64,000 bases of DNA from CAVSRC01 sp963750065 (GCA_963750065.1 CAVVPK010000001.1:106904-170903), one strand, 5' to 3'; positions 1 through 11,968 are shown, counted from the first letter of the stretch. Notes: generated by a model from the sequence alone, not told the origin. A program made the numbers and translations.

Positions 1-18
1 GTAGGGACGGTTCCACTA

Positions 19-115
19 CACGGGCCTCGTCCTGAGGTGCCCCGCAGGCGGGCCTCGAAGGATGGGCGTCATGGTTCGCGCCTCGCTACGCTCGTACCTC
101 GCCATGAAGTACCGT
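19..115. repeat. REP-like palindromic intergenic element
   Basis: An imperfect palindrome is visible: GAGG and CCCGC in the left arm face GCGGG and CCTC in the right arm, with outer TCCT/AGGA pairing. A second outer pair, CATGG and CCATG, follows at about 81-105. From memory, elements of this look (CCTCGTCCTGAGG next to GCCTCGAAGGAT) are frequent between genes in Hyphomicrobiales; this is recall, not a search. No convincing gene lies in the first 268 bases. The short reading frames there overlap the palindrome and start of glmS. Confidence 0.55.
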
Positions 116-268
116 GCGGTGGTCGACCAATTAACGACAACACCAAGACGCAACGCAGTCCGGCCGCCGGCTGTCGTATATCAGCAGCGAAACAGCTTTT
201 GATTTCCTGCCCTTGGCTCCGTTCCGCTAGATGGGTGCGGGCAGGCGGGAGTCGGGGAGTTTTCGGAC

Positions 269-2095
269 ATGTGCGGGATCGTTGGCATCCTCGGTCGGGA
301 ACCGGTAGCGCCGCTCTTAGTCGATGCGCTGAAGCGACTGGAATATCGCGGCTATGATTCGGCCGGCGTAGCCACCCTGGAAAACGGCCATCTGACCCGC
401 CGCCGCGCCGAGGGCAAGCTGCGCAACCTCGAAGCCAGGCTCGCCGCGAGCCCACTCGCCGGCCACACCGGCATCGGCCACACGCGCTGGGCGACGCACG
501 GCGCGCCGACCGAGGGCAACGCCCACCCGCACGCCACGGCGCGCGTGGCGCTGGTCCATAACGGCATCATCGAGAATTTCCGCGAGCTGCGCGAGGAACT
601 GACGGCAGCCGGTGCCAAGTTCGCCACCGAGACCGACACCGAGGTCGTCGCCCACCTCATCACCCGCAATCTTGACGAGGGTCTGGCGCCGACCGGGGCG
701 GTGCGCGAAGCGCTCAAGCGCCTGCGCGGCGCCTTTGCCTTTGCCATCATCTTCGAGGGCGAGAACGATCTCATGATCGGCGCCCGCCGCGGCAGCCCGC
801 TCGCCGTCGGTTATGGCGACGGCGAAATGTATTTCGGCTCCGACGCCATCGCGCTGGCGCCGTTCACCGACCGCGTCGCCTATCTCGACGACGGCGACTG
901 GGCGGTGCTCACGCGCGCCGGCGCGACCATCCATGACGAAAGCGGGGCGAAGGTCGAGCGGCCGATCGTGCGCACCGCTGCATCGAGCCTGCTGGTCGAC
1001 CGCGGCAACCACCGCCACTTCATGGCCAAGGAGATCCACGAGCAGCCGGAAGTGGTCGGCCATACGCTGGCCCATTATCTCGACCTCGCCGCCGGCCGCT
1101 GTGCCTTGCCCGCCGATTTCGACATCGACTTTGCCAAACTGGATCGCCTGTCGATCACCGCCTGCGGCACCGCCTCGTATGCCGGCATCGTCGCCAAATA
1201 CTGGTTCGAGCGCTTCGCCCGTCTGCCGGTCGATATCGATATCGCCTCCGAGTTCCGCTATCGCGAGCAGCCGCTGACGCCCAAGGGCCTGTCCATCGTC
1301 ATCTCGCAATCCGGCGAGACCGCCGACACGCTTGCCTCGCTGCGCTACGCCAAGGGCGAAGGCCAGAAGGTTGCGGCCGTCGTCAATGTCGCCGAATCGA
1401 CCATCGCCCGCGAGGCCGACTTCGTCCTGCCGACGCTCGCCGGGCCGGAGATCGGCGTCGCCTCGACCAAGGCCTTCACCTGCCAGCTCGCGGTGCTGGC
1501 GGTACTGGCCATTGCCGCCGGACGGGCACGTGGGGTCCTGTCGGCGCTGGACGAGGAGAAGCTGGTCGCGGCCTTGAGCGAGGTGCCGCGCCTGATGAAC
1601 GAGGCGCTGCGCCTGGAGACGGCGATCGAGGCGCTCGCCCGCGAGATCTCCCACGTCCACCACGTGCTTTATCTCGGCCGTGGCACCAGCTTCCCGATCG
1701 CGCTTGAGGGCGCGCTCAAACTCAAGGAGATCTCCTACATCCACGCCGAGGGCTATGCCGCCGGCGAGCTCAAGCACGGCCCCATTGCGCTCATCGACGA
1801 GACCATGCCGGTTGTGGTGATCGCGCCCTACGACCACATCTTCGAGAAGACGGTGTCCAACATGCAGGAGGTCGCCGCGCGCGGCGGCCGCATCATCCTG
1901 GTGACCGACAAAAAGGGGCGGGAAGCGGCGGCCATCGACGCCGTCGAGACCCTGATATTGCCGGAAATGCCGGCCAGCGTTGCCCCGCTGGTCTACGCCC
2001 TGCCGGTGCAGCTGCTGGCCTATCACACGGCTGTCATCTTGGGCACAGATGTTGACCAGCCTAGGAATCTCGCGAAGTCGGTCACGGTGGAGTGA
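269..2095 (+). CDS. glmS: Glutamine--fructose-6-phosphate aminotransferase (isomerizing)
   Basis: The enzyme converts fructose 6-phosphate and glutamine to glucosamine 6-phosphate, the entry step to UDP-GlcNAc for peptidoglycan and lipopolysaccharide. The protein has 608 residues, the usual length. It begins MCGIVGIL, so Cys2 is available as the N-terminal nucleophile of the class II glutamine amidotransferase domain (about 1-220). Two SIS sugar-isomerase domains follow, with TACGTASYAG and SQSGETADT in the first and YLGRGTSFPIA and GELKHGPIAL in the second. The C-terminus ends LAKSVTVE, the conserved tail. glmU, its frequent upstream neighbour in rhizobia, is not within the window. No glmS ribozyme is expected or seen. 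Confidence 0.97.
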   Translation: MCGIVGILGREPVAPLLVDALKRLEYRGYDSAGVATLENGHLTRRRAEGKLRNLEARLAASPLAGHTGIGHTRWATHGAPTEGNAHPHATARVALVHNGIIENFRELREELTAAGAKFATETDTEVVAHLITRNLDEGLAPTGAVREALKRLRGAFAFAIIFEGENDLMIGARRGSPLAVGYGDGEMYFGSDAIALAPFTDRVAYLDDGDWAVLTRAGATIHDESGAKVERPIVRTAASSLLVDRGNHRHFMAKEIHEQPEVVGHTLAHYLDLAAGRCALPADFDIDFAKLDRLSITACGTASYAGIVAKYWFERFARLPVDIDIASEFRYREQPLTPKGLSIVISQSGETADTLASLRYAKGEGQKVAAVVNVAESTIAREADFVLPTLAGPEIGVASTKAFTCQLAVLAVLAIAAGRARGVLSALDEEKLVAALSEVPRLMNEALRLETAIEALAREISHVHHVLYLGRGTSFPIALEGALKLKEISYIHAEGYAAGELKHGPIALIDETMPVVVIAPYDHIFEKTVSNMQEVAARGGRIILVTDKKGREAAAIDAVETLILPEMPASVAPLVYALPVQLLAYHTAVILGTDVDQPRNLAKSVTVE

Positions 2096-2167
2096 AACAG
2101 TCGCGTGCGAACGCGATCTCTGCCATGATGCCGGCAGGGCGAAATCGGCCTTGGCAGGGACGCTGGC

Positions 2168-2876
2168 ATGGACCCGGAAAACGAAGGCATCGGGCCTCAA
2201 CACCCTGACGCCGCGCGTCAGGTGACGGTAATGCACCGGCTACGGAATTACTTCCTGACCGGCACCATCATTGCCGCGCCGCTGTTCCTGACAATCTACA
2301 TCACCTGGACGTTCGTGCAGTGGGTGGACAGCTGGGTGACGCCGTTCATCCCGCCCCAATACCGGCCGGATCACTACCTGCCATATTCGGTGCCGGGCTT
2401 CGGTCTGGTGGTGGCGCTCGTCTTCCTGACGCTGCTCGGCTTCCTCGCCGCCAACTTCATCGGCCGGCAGACCATCCTGATCGGCGAATCCCTGCTCGGC
2501 CGCATGCCGATCGTCCGCAACCTCTATCGCGGGCTGAAGCAGATCTTCGAGACGGTGCTATCGCGGCGCGCCGGCGCCTTCAAGACCGTGGCGCTCATCG
2601 AATATCCGCGCAAGGGCATTTGGTCGATGGTCTTCGTCGCCGCGGACGCCCGTGGCGAGATCCGCCATCGCCTAGACGAGACCGTGGCCGTGTTCCTGCC
2701 GACCACACCCAACCCGACCTCGGGATTCCTGCTCTTCGTCAAACGCGCCGACATGATCGTCCTCGACATGACGGTGGAGGATGCGGCCAAGATGGTCATC
2801 TCGGCCGGGCTGGTGACGCCGGAATTCACGCCGGACAATTCGCGCGAGATGACGCGCGAGGAGATCGAGCGGCGGC

Positions 2877-2899
<23 letters not shown>
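2168..2899 (+). CDS. DUF502 family inner membrane protein
   Basis: A 243-residue protein of the DUF502 family, whose function is unknown. Two hydrophobic segments are clear near the N-terminus: around residues 30-50 (FLTGTIIAAPLFLTIYITW) and 75-100 (GLVVALVFLTLLGFLAANF). A conserved soluble part with a GRMPIVRNLYRGLKQI segment follows. It lies 72 bp after glmS on the same strand, and its 3' end overlaps the 3' end of the convergent recG by 23 bp. An ATG at 2231 (MHRLRNYF) is an alternative start that removes a polar 21-residue tail. Family recognition is confident; no role should be inferred from position alone. Confidence 0.8.
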
Positions 2900-4988
<2,089 letters not shown>

Positions 4989-4992
4989 GAGG

Positions 4993-5181
4993 TTACCGCT
5001 TAGGCAAAGTTGAGGTCTCGGACTGCCTTGCCTGCGAGTTCATCAGGTCGCGACGCCAAGCTCGAACCTCGACAGATACCTGAATAGCTATCTTGCTCAT
5101 TGTCCGCATCGCGAAGCAAATGATGCAGAGCCACGTGAGACCTGGCGGCAGTTTGCTGATCGCGTCAATGAGGCCGTTCAT
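4993..5181 (-). CDS. Possible small membrane-associated protein, 62 residues
   Basis: A weak candidate gene. The frame is open to 5244, but the ATG at 5181 (MNGLIDAISKLPPG) has a GGAG seven bases upstream, a good ribosome binding site, so this start is preferred. The product has one hydrophobic stretch near residues 11-25 (LPPGLTWLCIICFAM) followed by a basic tail. I do not recognise the family. The rest of the gap between recG and sdhE (5182-5581) is noticeably richer in A and T than its surroundings and shows no other frame I trust. Codon use here does not look strongly like neighbouring genes, so it may be noise. Confidence 0.35.
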   Translation of the reverse strand: MNGLIDAISKLPPGLTWLCIICFAMRTMSKIAIQVSVEVRAWRRDLMNSQARQSETSTLPKR

Positions 5182-5581
5182 TGTCGGTCTCCGGATTTCG
5201 AGACCCGATCCAGCAATAACAGGGCGGGCATCGCCACAACGCATCGGGGTCGGGACAGTCGAACGTTATCGCCCTCGACGGTGCGTCAACCGGCGGACGA
5301 GCCGCAACGCACCGCGCTCAGCAACCCAGGTTAACCCCATACGGGTTATGTTAAGTGCGAACGCGAATCCGACAACTATTTGAAATGATTGAAAAACCGC
5401 ATTCCGTTCGTCTTCGGTGAGACATAGCAGGTAAGGGGAATTTCCTCATCAGCGTCTACAAAACGGCTGAATTTCGAATCGGCCCAAGTCCTGACAAACC
5501 CACGCCCAGCCGCTATATGTCCGACCAGCGACGGGCCGCGTTTCCGGCCCGGCGCCAATCGGCTATGGGAAGACGGCATTC

Positions 5582-5860
5582 ATGGGCGACGGGAGAGAGA
5601 CCAGCGACGACCTTGCCATGCGCCGCCGCCGGCTGAAATTCCGCTGCTGGCACAGGGGCATGAAGGAGACCGATCTGCTTCTCGGCCGCTTCGCCGACGC
5701 CCATGTCGACGGGCTGGACGAAGCCGGTGTCGCCGCTTTCGAGGCACTGCTGGAGACGCCCGACCAGGACATCTTCAGCTGGATCGTCGGCGGCGAGCCG
5801 GTGCCCGATTCCGCCCGTACGCCGCTGCTTGACCGCCTTCTCGCCTTCCACGCTGCCTGA
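5582..5860 (+). CDS. sdhE: FAD assembly factor SdhE (succinate dehydrogenase assembly factor 2)
   Basis: A 92-residue protein of the SdhE/CptB/DUF339 family, which helps attach FAD covalently to the succinate dehydrogenase flavoprotein SdhA. The family hallmark RGMKETD is present as HRGMKETDLLLGRF near residues 27-40, with the following acidic helical region and the DQDIFSWI segment near residue 63. Length is typical. It is 13 bp upstream of mfd on the same strand, an arrangement common in Hyphomicrobiales, where recG, sdhE and mfd are neighbours. Confidence 0.9.
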   Translation: MGDGRETSDDLAMRRRRLKFRCWHRGMKETDLLLGRFADAHVDGLDEAGVAAFEALLETPDQDIFSWIVGGEPVPDSARTPLLDRLLAFHAA

Positions 5861-5873
5861 AACCAGACGTCCG

Positions 5874-8800
5874 ATGGACCACAAGACCGCCTCCCTCATC
5901 GACATCAATCGCCGCCTGACTACGCTTCTTTCGCGGCCGGGCGAGACCACGCTCGCCTCGGTGCCCGACGGCATGGCCGGCAAGGCGCTCGCCGATCTCA
6001 TGAGCGCCACCGCAACGGCGCGGCTGCTCTTCGTCGCCCGCGACGGCCAGCGTCTGGCCGAGATCGAGCGCACCTTGCGCTTCTTCGCGCCCGCGATCGA
6101 GGCGATCGAGTTCCCGGCCTGGGACTGCCTGCCTTACGACCGCGTTTCGCCGCACGCGGCCATCGTCGCCCGCCGCATGGCGGCGCTGGCGCGCATCGGC
6201 CAAGTGCCCGCCGGGCCGCAGATCGTGCTGACGACGGTCAACGCCATTCTTCAGCGCGTGCCGCTGCGCGACCATGTCGCGCGCGGCTCGCTGTCCGCCG
6301 CCGCCGGCAGCCGCATGCCCATGGCAGACCTCATCCACTGGCTGGAGGACAACGGTTTCTTGCGCACATCAACCGTGCGCGAGCCCGGCGAATATGCCGT
6401 GCGCGGCGGCATTCTCGATCTCTATGCGGCGGGCGCGTCGGCGCCGCTCAGGCTCGATTTCTTTGGCGACACGCTGGAGACCATCCGCGCCTTCGATGCC
6501 GAGACCCAGCGCACCACCGACCGCCACCAGCGCATCGACCTGGTGCCGGTCAGCGAGACGGAGCTGACGGGGGACAGTATCGCCCGCTTCCGCCAAGGCT
6601 ATGTCGCCGAGTTCGGCGCCGCCGGGCCGGACGACCTGCTCTATCATTCGGTCAGCGACGGGCGCCGCGCCATCGGCATGGAGCATTGGCTGCCGCTCTT
6701 CGCCGATGGGCTGGAGACGCTTTTCGATCATCTCCCGGACGTACCGGTCGCCCTCGACCATCTGGTCGACGAAGCCATCGGCGAACGGCTCGACCAGATC
6801 AAGGATCACTATCAGGCGCGGCACCAGGCCATGGAGGCCGGCGAACTCGGCGGCGGCGCCCCCTACAAGCCGCTGCCGCCCGCCCGGCTCTATCTCGACC
6901 GGAACGCCTGGTCGGAGCGGCTGCAGGAGCGGCCAGTCGCCCATCTGTCGCCCTTCGTCCGGCCGGAGGCCGCGACCATCGTCGACATGGGCGCGCACGC
7001 GACGCGCAGCTTCGCCGCCGAACGCGCCGCCGGCGACGTCAACATCTTCGATGCCCTGATCAGACAGGTCGAAGCGGACATCAAGGCGCGCAAGCGCGTT
7101 GTCATCGCCTGCTGGAGCGACGGCGCCCGCGACCGCATGGGCCAAGTTCTGGTCGATCACGGCCTGACGCGCCTGAAGGCGGTGGCCGACTGGCCGGAGG
7201 CGCAGGCGCTCGACCCCGACATGACCGCGCTCGCGGTGCTCGGCCTGGAAGCCGGCTTCGACACCGAGACGCTGACGCTGATCGGTGAACAGGACATCCT
7301 CGGCGACCGTCTGGTCCGCCCGCACGCCAAGCGCCGTGCAGCCGATTTCCTTTCCGACGTCACTGCGCTCGCCGAGGGCGATCTCGTCGTCCACATCGAC
7401 CACGGCATCGGCCGCTTCGTCGGCCTCAAGACCATCGAGGCGGCCGGCGCGCCGCACGATTGCCTCGAAATCCTCTATGCCGGTAACGACCGCGTCTATC
7501 TGCCGGTCGAGAACATCGAACTTCTGTCGCGCTACGGCTCCGAGGAAGCCGAGGTCCAGCTCGACAAGCTTGGCGGCGTCGCCTGGCAGGCGCGCAAGGC
7601 GCGGCTGAAGAAGCGCATCCGCGACATGGCCGAGGCGCTGATCAAGGTGGCGGCGGCACGCGCCACGAGGACGGCGCCGGCCCTGACGCCCCCGGAAGGG
7701 CTCTACGACGAGTTCGCCGCCCGCTTCCCCTATGAGGAGACCGAGGACCAGCAATCGGCCATCGACGCGGTGATCGGCGACCTCGCCGTCGGCACGCCGA
7801 TGGACCGGTTGATCTGCGGCGATGTCGGCTTCGGCAAGACCGAGGTGGCGCTGCGCGCCGCCTTCATCACCGCGCTCGCTGGCCGCCAGGTCGCCGTCGT
7901 GGTGCCGACCACGCTGCTCGCCCGCCAGCATTACCGCACTTTCTCCGCGCGCTTTGCCGGCCTGCCGGTGCGCGTCGCGCAAGCCTCGCGGCTGGTCGGC
8001 GCCAAGGAGCTTGCGGCGGTGAAGGCGGGCATTGCCGACGGTGGCATCGACATCGTCGTCGGCACCCACGCCCTGCTCGGCAAGGGCATCAAGTTCCGCG
8101 ACCTCGGCCTCTTGATCGTCGACGAGGAGCAGCACTTCGGCGTCAAGCACAAGGAACGGCTGAAGGAGCTGAAGGCCGACGTGCATGTACTGACGCTGTC
8201 GGCAACGCCGATCCCGCGCACTCTGCAACTGGCGCTGACCGGCGTGCGCGAACTGACGCTGATCACCACGCCGCCGATCGATCGGCTGGCGGTGCGCACC
8301 TTCATCTCGCCGTTCGACCCGCTGGTGGTGCGCGAGGCGTTGCTGCGCGAGCGCTATCGCGGCGGCCAGAGCTTCTACGTCTGCCCCCGCATCTCGGACC
8401 TGGCCGAGCGCCATGCTTTCTTGAGCGAGGCGGTGCCAGAGGTGAAGGTGGCGGTCGCCAACGGCCAGATGGGGGCAGGCGAGCTGGAAGACGTGATGAC
8501 CGCCTTCTACGACGGCGCCTATGACGTGCTGCTCTCCACCTCGATCGTCGAATCGGGCCTCGACATTCCCACCGCCAACACGCTGATCGTCCACCGCGCC
8601 GACATGTTCGGCCTAGCGCAGCTCTACCAGTTGCGCGGCCGCGTCGGGCGCTCCAAGCAGCGCGCCTATGCGCTATTCACCGTGCCGCCTGATCGTACGC
8701 TCACCATCCAGGCCGACCGGCGGCTGAAGGTGCTGCAGTCGCTCGATACGCTGGGCGCCGGTTTCCAGCTCGCCAGCCACGACCTCGACATCCGCGGCGC

Positions 8801-9395
8801 CGGCAACCTGCTCGGCGAGGAGCAGTCCGGCCATATCCGCGAGGTCGGCTACGAGCTTTACCAGCAGATGCTGGAGGAGGCCGTGGCTTCGCTCAAGTCG
8901 GGCGGTGAGGGGCAAGAGGACGGGCACTGGGCGCCGCAGATCACAATCGGCATGGCCGTCATGATTCCAGAGGCTTATGTCGGAGACTTACAGTTGCGTC
9001 TGAGCTTATACAAGCGCCTCTCCGACCTCGAGGATCAGGCCGCGATCGACGCCTTTGCCGCCGAGCTGATCGACCGTTTCGGCAGGCTGCCCAAGGAAGT
9101 CGAGCACCTGCTTGAGATCGTCGCCATCAAGGCGCTCTGCCGCCACGCCAATATCGACAAAGTCGATGTCGGGCCGAAGGGCGCGGTCATCGGCTTCCGC
9201 GACAACACATTCGCCAACCCGGCCGGCCTCATCCGCTGGATCGGCCAACAGGGCTCCATCGCCAAGGTGCGGCCCGACCAGAGGATCGTGCTCATCCGCG
9301 ACTGGGCCGACATGGGCGGCCGCCTGAAGGGCACGATGGCGGTGATGGCCGAACTCTCCCGGCTGGCCGCGGAGGGGGAGAAGGCAGCGGCTTGA
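5874..9395 (+). CDS. mfd: Transcription-repair coupling factor Mfd
   Basis: Mfd removes RNA polymerase stalled at DNA lesions and recruits UvrA. The frame is open from 5703, but the ATG at 5874 (MDHKTASLIDINRR) gives 1173 residues and follows the sdhE stop by 13 bp, so this start is used. Order of parts: UvrB-homology N-terminal module (about 1-400), RNA polymerase interaction domain (about 480-560, including VHIDHGIGRFVGL), then the translocase with Walker A GDVGFGKTEVALRAAF (about 650), DEEQHFGV, SATPIPRTL and YQLRGRVGRS. The C-terminal TRCF domain ends the protein. No damage seen. Confidence 0.97.
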   Translation: MDHKTASLIDINRRLTTLLSRPGETTLASVPDGMAGKALADLMSATATARLLFVARDGQRLAEIERTLRFFAPAIEAIEFPAWDCLPYDRVSPHAAIVARRMAALARIGQVPAGPQIVLTTVNAILQRVPLRDHVARGSLSAAAGSRMPMADLIHWLEDNGFLRTSTVREPGEYAVRGGILDLYAAGASAPLRLDFFGDTLETIRAFDAETQRTTDRHQRIDLVPVSETELTGDSIARFRQGYVAEFGAAGPDDLLYHSVSDGRRAIGMEHWLPLFADGLETLFDHLPDVPVALDHLVDEAIGERLDQIKDHYQARHQAMEAGELGGGAPYKPLPPARLYLDRNAWSERLQERPVAHLSPFVRPEAATIVDMGAHATRSFAAERAAGDVNIFDALIRQVEADIKARKRVVIACWSDGARDRMGQVLVDHGLTRLKAVADWPEAQALDPDMTALAVLGLEAGFDTETLTLIGEQDILGDRLVRPHAKRRAADFLSDVTALAEGDLVVHIDHGIGRFVGLKTIEAAGAPHDCLEILYAGNDRVYLPVENIELLSRYGSEEAEVQLDKLGGVAWQARKARLKKRIRDMAEALIKVAAARATRTAPALTPPEGLYDEFAARFPYEETEDQQSAIDAVIGDLAVGTPMDRLICGDVGFGKTEVALRAAFITALAGRQVAVVVPTTLLARQHYRTFSARFAGLPVRVAQASRLVGAKELAAVKAGIADGGIDIVVGTHALLGKGIKFRDLGLLIVDEEQHFGVKHKERLKELKADVHVLTLSATPIPRTLQLALTGVRELTLITTPPIDRLAVRTFISPFDPLVVREALLRERYRGGQSFYVCPRISDLAERHAFLSEAVPEVKVAVANGQMGAGELEDVMTAFYDGAYDVLLSTSIVESGLDIPTANTLIVHRADMFGLAQLYQLRGRVGRSKQRAYALFTVPPDRTLTIQADRRLKVLQSLDTLGAGFQLASHDLDIRGAGNLLGEEQSGHIREVGYELYQQMLEEAVASLKSGGEGQEDGHWAPQITIGMAVMIPEAYVGDLQLRLSLYKRLSDLEDQAAIDAFAAELIDRFGRLPKEVEHLLEIVAIKALCRHANIDKVDVGPKGAVIGFRDNTFANPAGLIRWIGQQGSIAKVRPDQRIVLIRDWADMGGRLKGTMAVMAELSRLAAEGEKAAA

Positions 9396-9496
9396 GCAGC
9401 AAGTCCGCACGCATAACGGGCAAAAGGGCATTAAGCATAAATTCTAGGAGGTAACGGCAAAGACGCCTTAACGAAGTTGCGCCATGCTTCAGCTTG

Positions 9497-11260
9497 ATGA
9501 CAGCGACACGCGCGCGACCTGAAAGCAACACCTTCCAGTTCCGGCACAGCGAGGCGCTGCTTCGCAGTGTCCTTGAAAACGCCGCCGTTGCCACTTTCCT
9601 GGTCTCGCCAGACGGCCGCCTGCTTTATGCCAATCGGGCCTTGTACGATCTGCTCGGCTATGACGAGGACGAGTCGTTTTCGGCCGAGATCGACGACCTG
9701 ATCCACTCCGACGATGCGCCCCAGGCCCATGCCCAGATGCAGACGCTGGCGGACAAGTCGGCCGACGGTTATCGCGCCGAGCGCCGCTATCTGAAGAAGG
9801 ACGGCGAGCCGATCTGGGTGCTGGTGTCGGCCTCTGCGATTCGCGACACGACAACCGGCGAACTCCACTACCTGATCGTCCAGGCGATCAATATCGACCG
9901 GCAGAAGCGCGCCGAGGCGGCGCTCGCCGAAAGCGAAAGCCGCTGGAACTTCGCCCTGGAGAGCGCCGGGCAGGGGGTATGGGACCACAACCTTAACCCC
10001 AAGACCGCATTCTACTCGCGCATGTGGCGGGTGATGCGCGGCATCGACCCCGACGAGGAAATTGATCCGGCGACTAAGTCTTGGCTGGCGCGCCTGCATC
10101 CCGACGACCGCGAGCGCATCCGGGACCTCGCCAAAAAGCAAGATACCGGCGAACTGTCCTACAACGAGTTCGAATATCGCGAGCGCCACCGCGACGGGCA
10201 CTACATCTGGATTCTCAGCCGCGGCAAGCCGATCGCGTGGAATCCCGACGGCAGCCCGTCGCGGATTATCGGCACCGACACCGACATCACCAAGTTCAAG
10301 CAGGTCACATCCCAGCTTGCGCTGCAGAAGGAACGCCTCAAGGTCACGCTCGAGTCGATCGCCGACGGCGTCATCTCCACCGACGCGGCCGGCCTCGTCG
10401 TATTCATGAACCCGATTGCCGAACAGATGACTGGCTGGCCGTCGGCGGAGGCCGCCGGCCGCAAGGTGGGCGAGATCTTCGCCATCCTCGACGAGACGAC
10501 CGAAAAGCTGACCGTCGATCCGGTCGCCGAATGCCTGTCGAAGGGCCGCCTGCATTTCCTCGACGGCGACACGGTGCTTCTCGACCGCGACGGAAAGCAC
10601 CACGACGTGCGTGCCTCCGCCGCCCCCGTGCGCACGCCGCAAGGCACGGTCATCGGCGCGGTGCTGGTATTCCAGGACGTCGCCGACAGCCGCGCGCTGC
10701 AACGCCAACTCGCCCATACCGCGATGCATGACAGCCTCACCGGGCTGCCCAACCGGGCGAGCTTCCAGCACGGCCTGGAAGACGCCGTCCGCCTAGCCCA
10801 GCGTGAAGCGCGCGAGCACGCGCTCTGCTTCATCGACCTCGACCATTTCAAGACGATCAACGACACCGCCGGCCACCCCGTCGGCGACGCAGTGCTGCGC
10901 GATATCGGCGAGGCGATCCGCGCCAGTTGCCGCACGCACGATTTTGCCGCCCGCATCGGCGGCGACGAATTTGCCCTGCTGCTGCCGGATTGCTCGATCG
11001 CCAGCGCCACCCGCGTGGCGCAGAAGGTCATCGATGCGATCGCCAGCCTGCGCGTCTCCTGGCAGCACACCGGCAAGAACAGCGGCGGGATCGGCGCCAG
11101 CATCGGCATCACCGCCATCACCATCCACTCCGCCAATTCGGCCGAGCTGATGCGCCAGGCAGACGCCGCCTGCTATGTCGCCAAGGCGCGCGGCCGCAAC
11201 TGCGTCGCCGTTTACGACAGGGACCGATCCGGCCTGTCGCAGCTTCAGGAAAGCGCCTAG
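9497..11260 (+). CDS. PAS-domain diguanylate cyclase (GGDEF)
   Basis: A cytoplasmic sensor enzyme predicted to make cyclic di-GMP. About 587 residues. Three PAS/PAC modules are readable: residues about 15-135 (HSEALLRSVLENAAVATF), 140-275 (WNFALESAGQGVWDHN) and 280-400 (RLKVTLESIADGVISTDAAG). The GGDEF domain occupies about 410-580, with an intact active-site GGDEF in ARIGGDEFALLLPD and an RTHD five residues before it, matching the RxxD inhibitory I-site. No EAL domain and no membrane segment. A TTG at 9494 directly precedes the ATG and could also serve. The gene stands alone; its signal is unknown. Confidence 0.92.
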   Translation: MTATRARPESNTFQFRHSEALLRSVLENAAVATFLVSPDGRLLYANRALYDLLGYDEDESFSAEIDDLIHSDDAPQAHAQMQTLADKSADGYRAERRYLKKDGEPIWVLVSASAIRDTTTGELHYLIVQAINIDRQKRAEAALAESESRWNFALESAGQGVWDHNLNPKTAFYSRMWRVMRGIDPDEEIDPATKSWLARLHPDDRERIRDLAKKQDTGELSYNEFEYRERHRDGHYIWILSRGKPIAWNPDGSPSRIIGTDTDITKFKQVTSQLALQKERLKVTLESIADGVISTDAAGLVVFMNPIAEQMTGWPSAEAAGRKVGEIFAILDETTEKLTVDPVAECLSKGRLHFLDGDTVLLDRDGKHHDVRASAAPVRTPQGTVIGAVLVFQDVADSRALQRQLAHTAMHDSLTGLPNRASFQHGLEDAVRLAQREAREHALCFIDLDHFKTINDTAGHPVGDAVLRDIGEAIRASCRTHDFAARIGGDEFALLLPDCSIASATRVAQKVIDAIASLRVSWQHTGKNSGGIGASIGITAITIHSANSAELMRQADAACYVAKARGRNCVAVYDRDRSGLSQLQESA

Positions 11261-11925
11261 CGGTCCTCGGCTTCCAGCGTTTCGCGCTCGACAACCGCCT
11301 GTTCGATCGCCTGCACCAGCACCTCGGCCGGATGCGCCCCGGTCACCGCCAGCCGGCGGTCGATGATGTAACAGGGGACGCCCGATACGCCGATGCGGTA
11401 GGCGTTCTCGATCTCGGCCGCAATCATCTCGCGGTCCTCTTCGCCGGCCAGGCGAGCGGCGACGGCTCCGCCGTCGAGCCCGACATCTGCCGCCAGATCG
11501 GCCAGCACGGCCGGATCGCCGACATCGAGGCCTTCGCTGAAATAGGCGGCAAATAGACGCTCGACCATGTCGTCCTGGACGCCTTCGGCGGCCGCCCAGC
11601 GTACCAGCCGGTGGGCGTCCATCGTGTTCGGCGACCGCGTGATGCGGTCGAAATTGTAGGCGATGCCTTCCTCCTGCCCGCGCGCGCTGAGCTGCCGGTG
11701 GCTCTCGTCGAGCGCTTCCAGGCTGCCGAACTTGGCGGTCAGATAGTCCGCCCGCGCCACTCCCTCCGGCGGGATTGTCGGATCCAGCCGGAACGGCCGC
11801 CAGCGCACCACGACCGGAATTTCCGGCAACAGGCCGACGGCGCGCGCGAGGCGCCGCTTGCCGAGATAGCACCACGGGCAGACGACATCGGAAATGACGT
11901 CGATGGTAACGGGATCAGCGGACAT
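11257..11925 (-). CDS. DsbA-family oxidoreductase, FrnE-like
   Basis: A 222-residue thioredoxin-fold protein of the DsbA/FrnE (2-hydroxychromene-2-carboxylate isomerase-like) family. The active-site motif CPWC is at about residues 16-19 (VVCPWCYLGKRRL) and the cis-proline region reads GVSGVPCYII near residue 180. There is no signal peptide, so it should act in the cytoplasm, where relatives handle disulfides or glutathione-linked chemistry. Its 3' end overlaps the stop of the convergent GGDEF gene by a few bases. The exact substrate cannot be told from sequence. Confidence 0.85.
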   Translation of the reverse strand: MSADPVTIDVISDVVCPWCYLGKRRLARAVGLLPEIPVVVRWRPFRLDPTIPPEGVARADYLTAKFGSLEALDESHRQLSARGQEEGIAYNFDRITRSPNTMDAHRLVRWAAAEGVQDDMVERLFAAYFSEGLDVGDPAVLADLAADVGLDGGAVAARLAGEEDREMIAAEIENAYRIGVSGVPCYIIDRRLAVTGAHPAEVLVQAIEQAVVERETLEAEDR

Positions 11926-11968
11926 GCGCCCAGCATAAGGGGCATGTCCGCAATTTCAAAACGCCGGC

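Noticed and set aside
200..268. glmS ribozyme/riboswitch upstream of glmS
   Set aside because: The class is mainly found in Gram-positive bacteria, and the 60-70 bases here lack its pseudoknot pattern.
317..2236. A 639-codon minus-strand frame over glmS
   Set aside because: It is antisense to an intact glmS with all motifs; high GC content explains the open frame.
5376..5579. Small minus-strand frame of 67 codons before sdhE
   Set aside because: No hydrophobic or conserved-looking segment and no convincing ribosome binding site.
6369..8594. A 741-codon minus-strand frame inside mfd
   Set aside because: It is antisense to fully conserved Mfd domains and has no recognisable motif.
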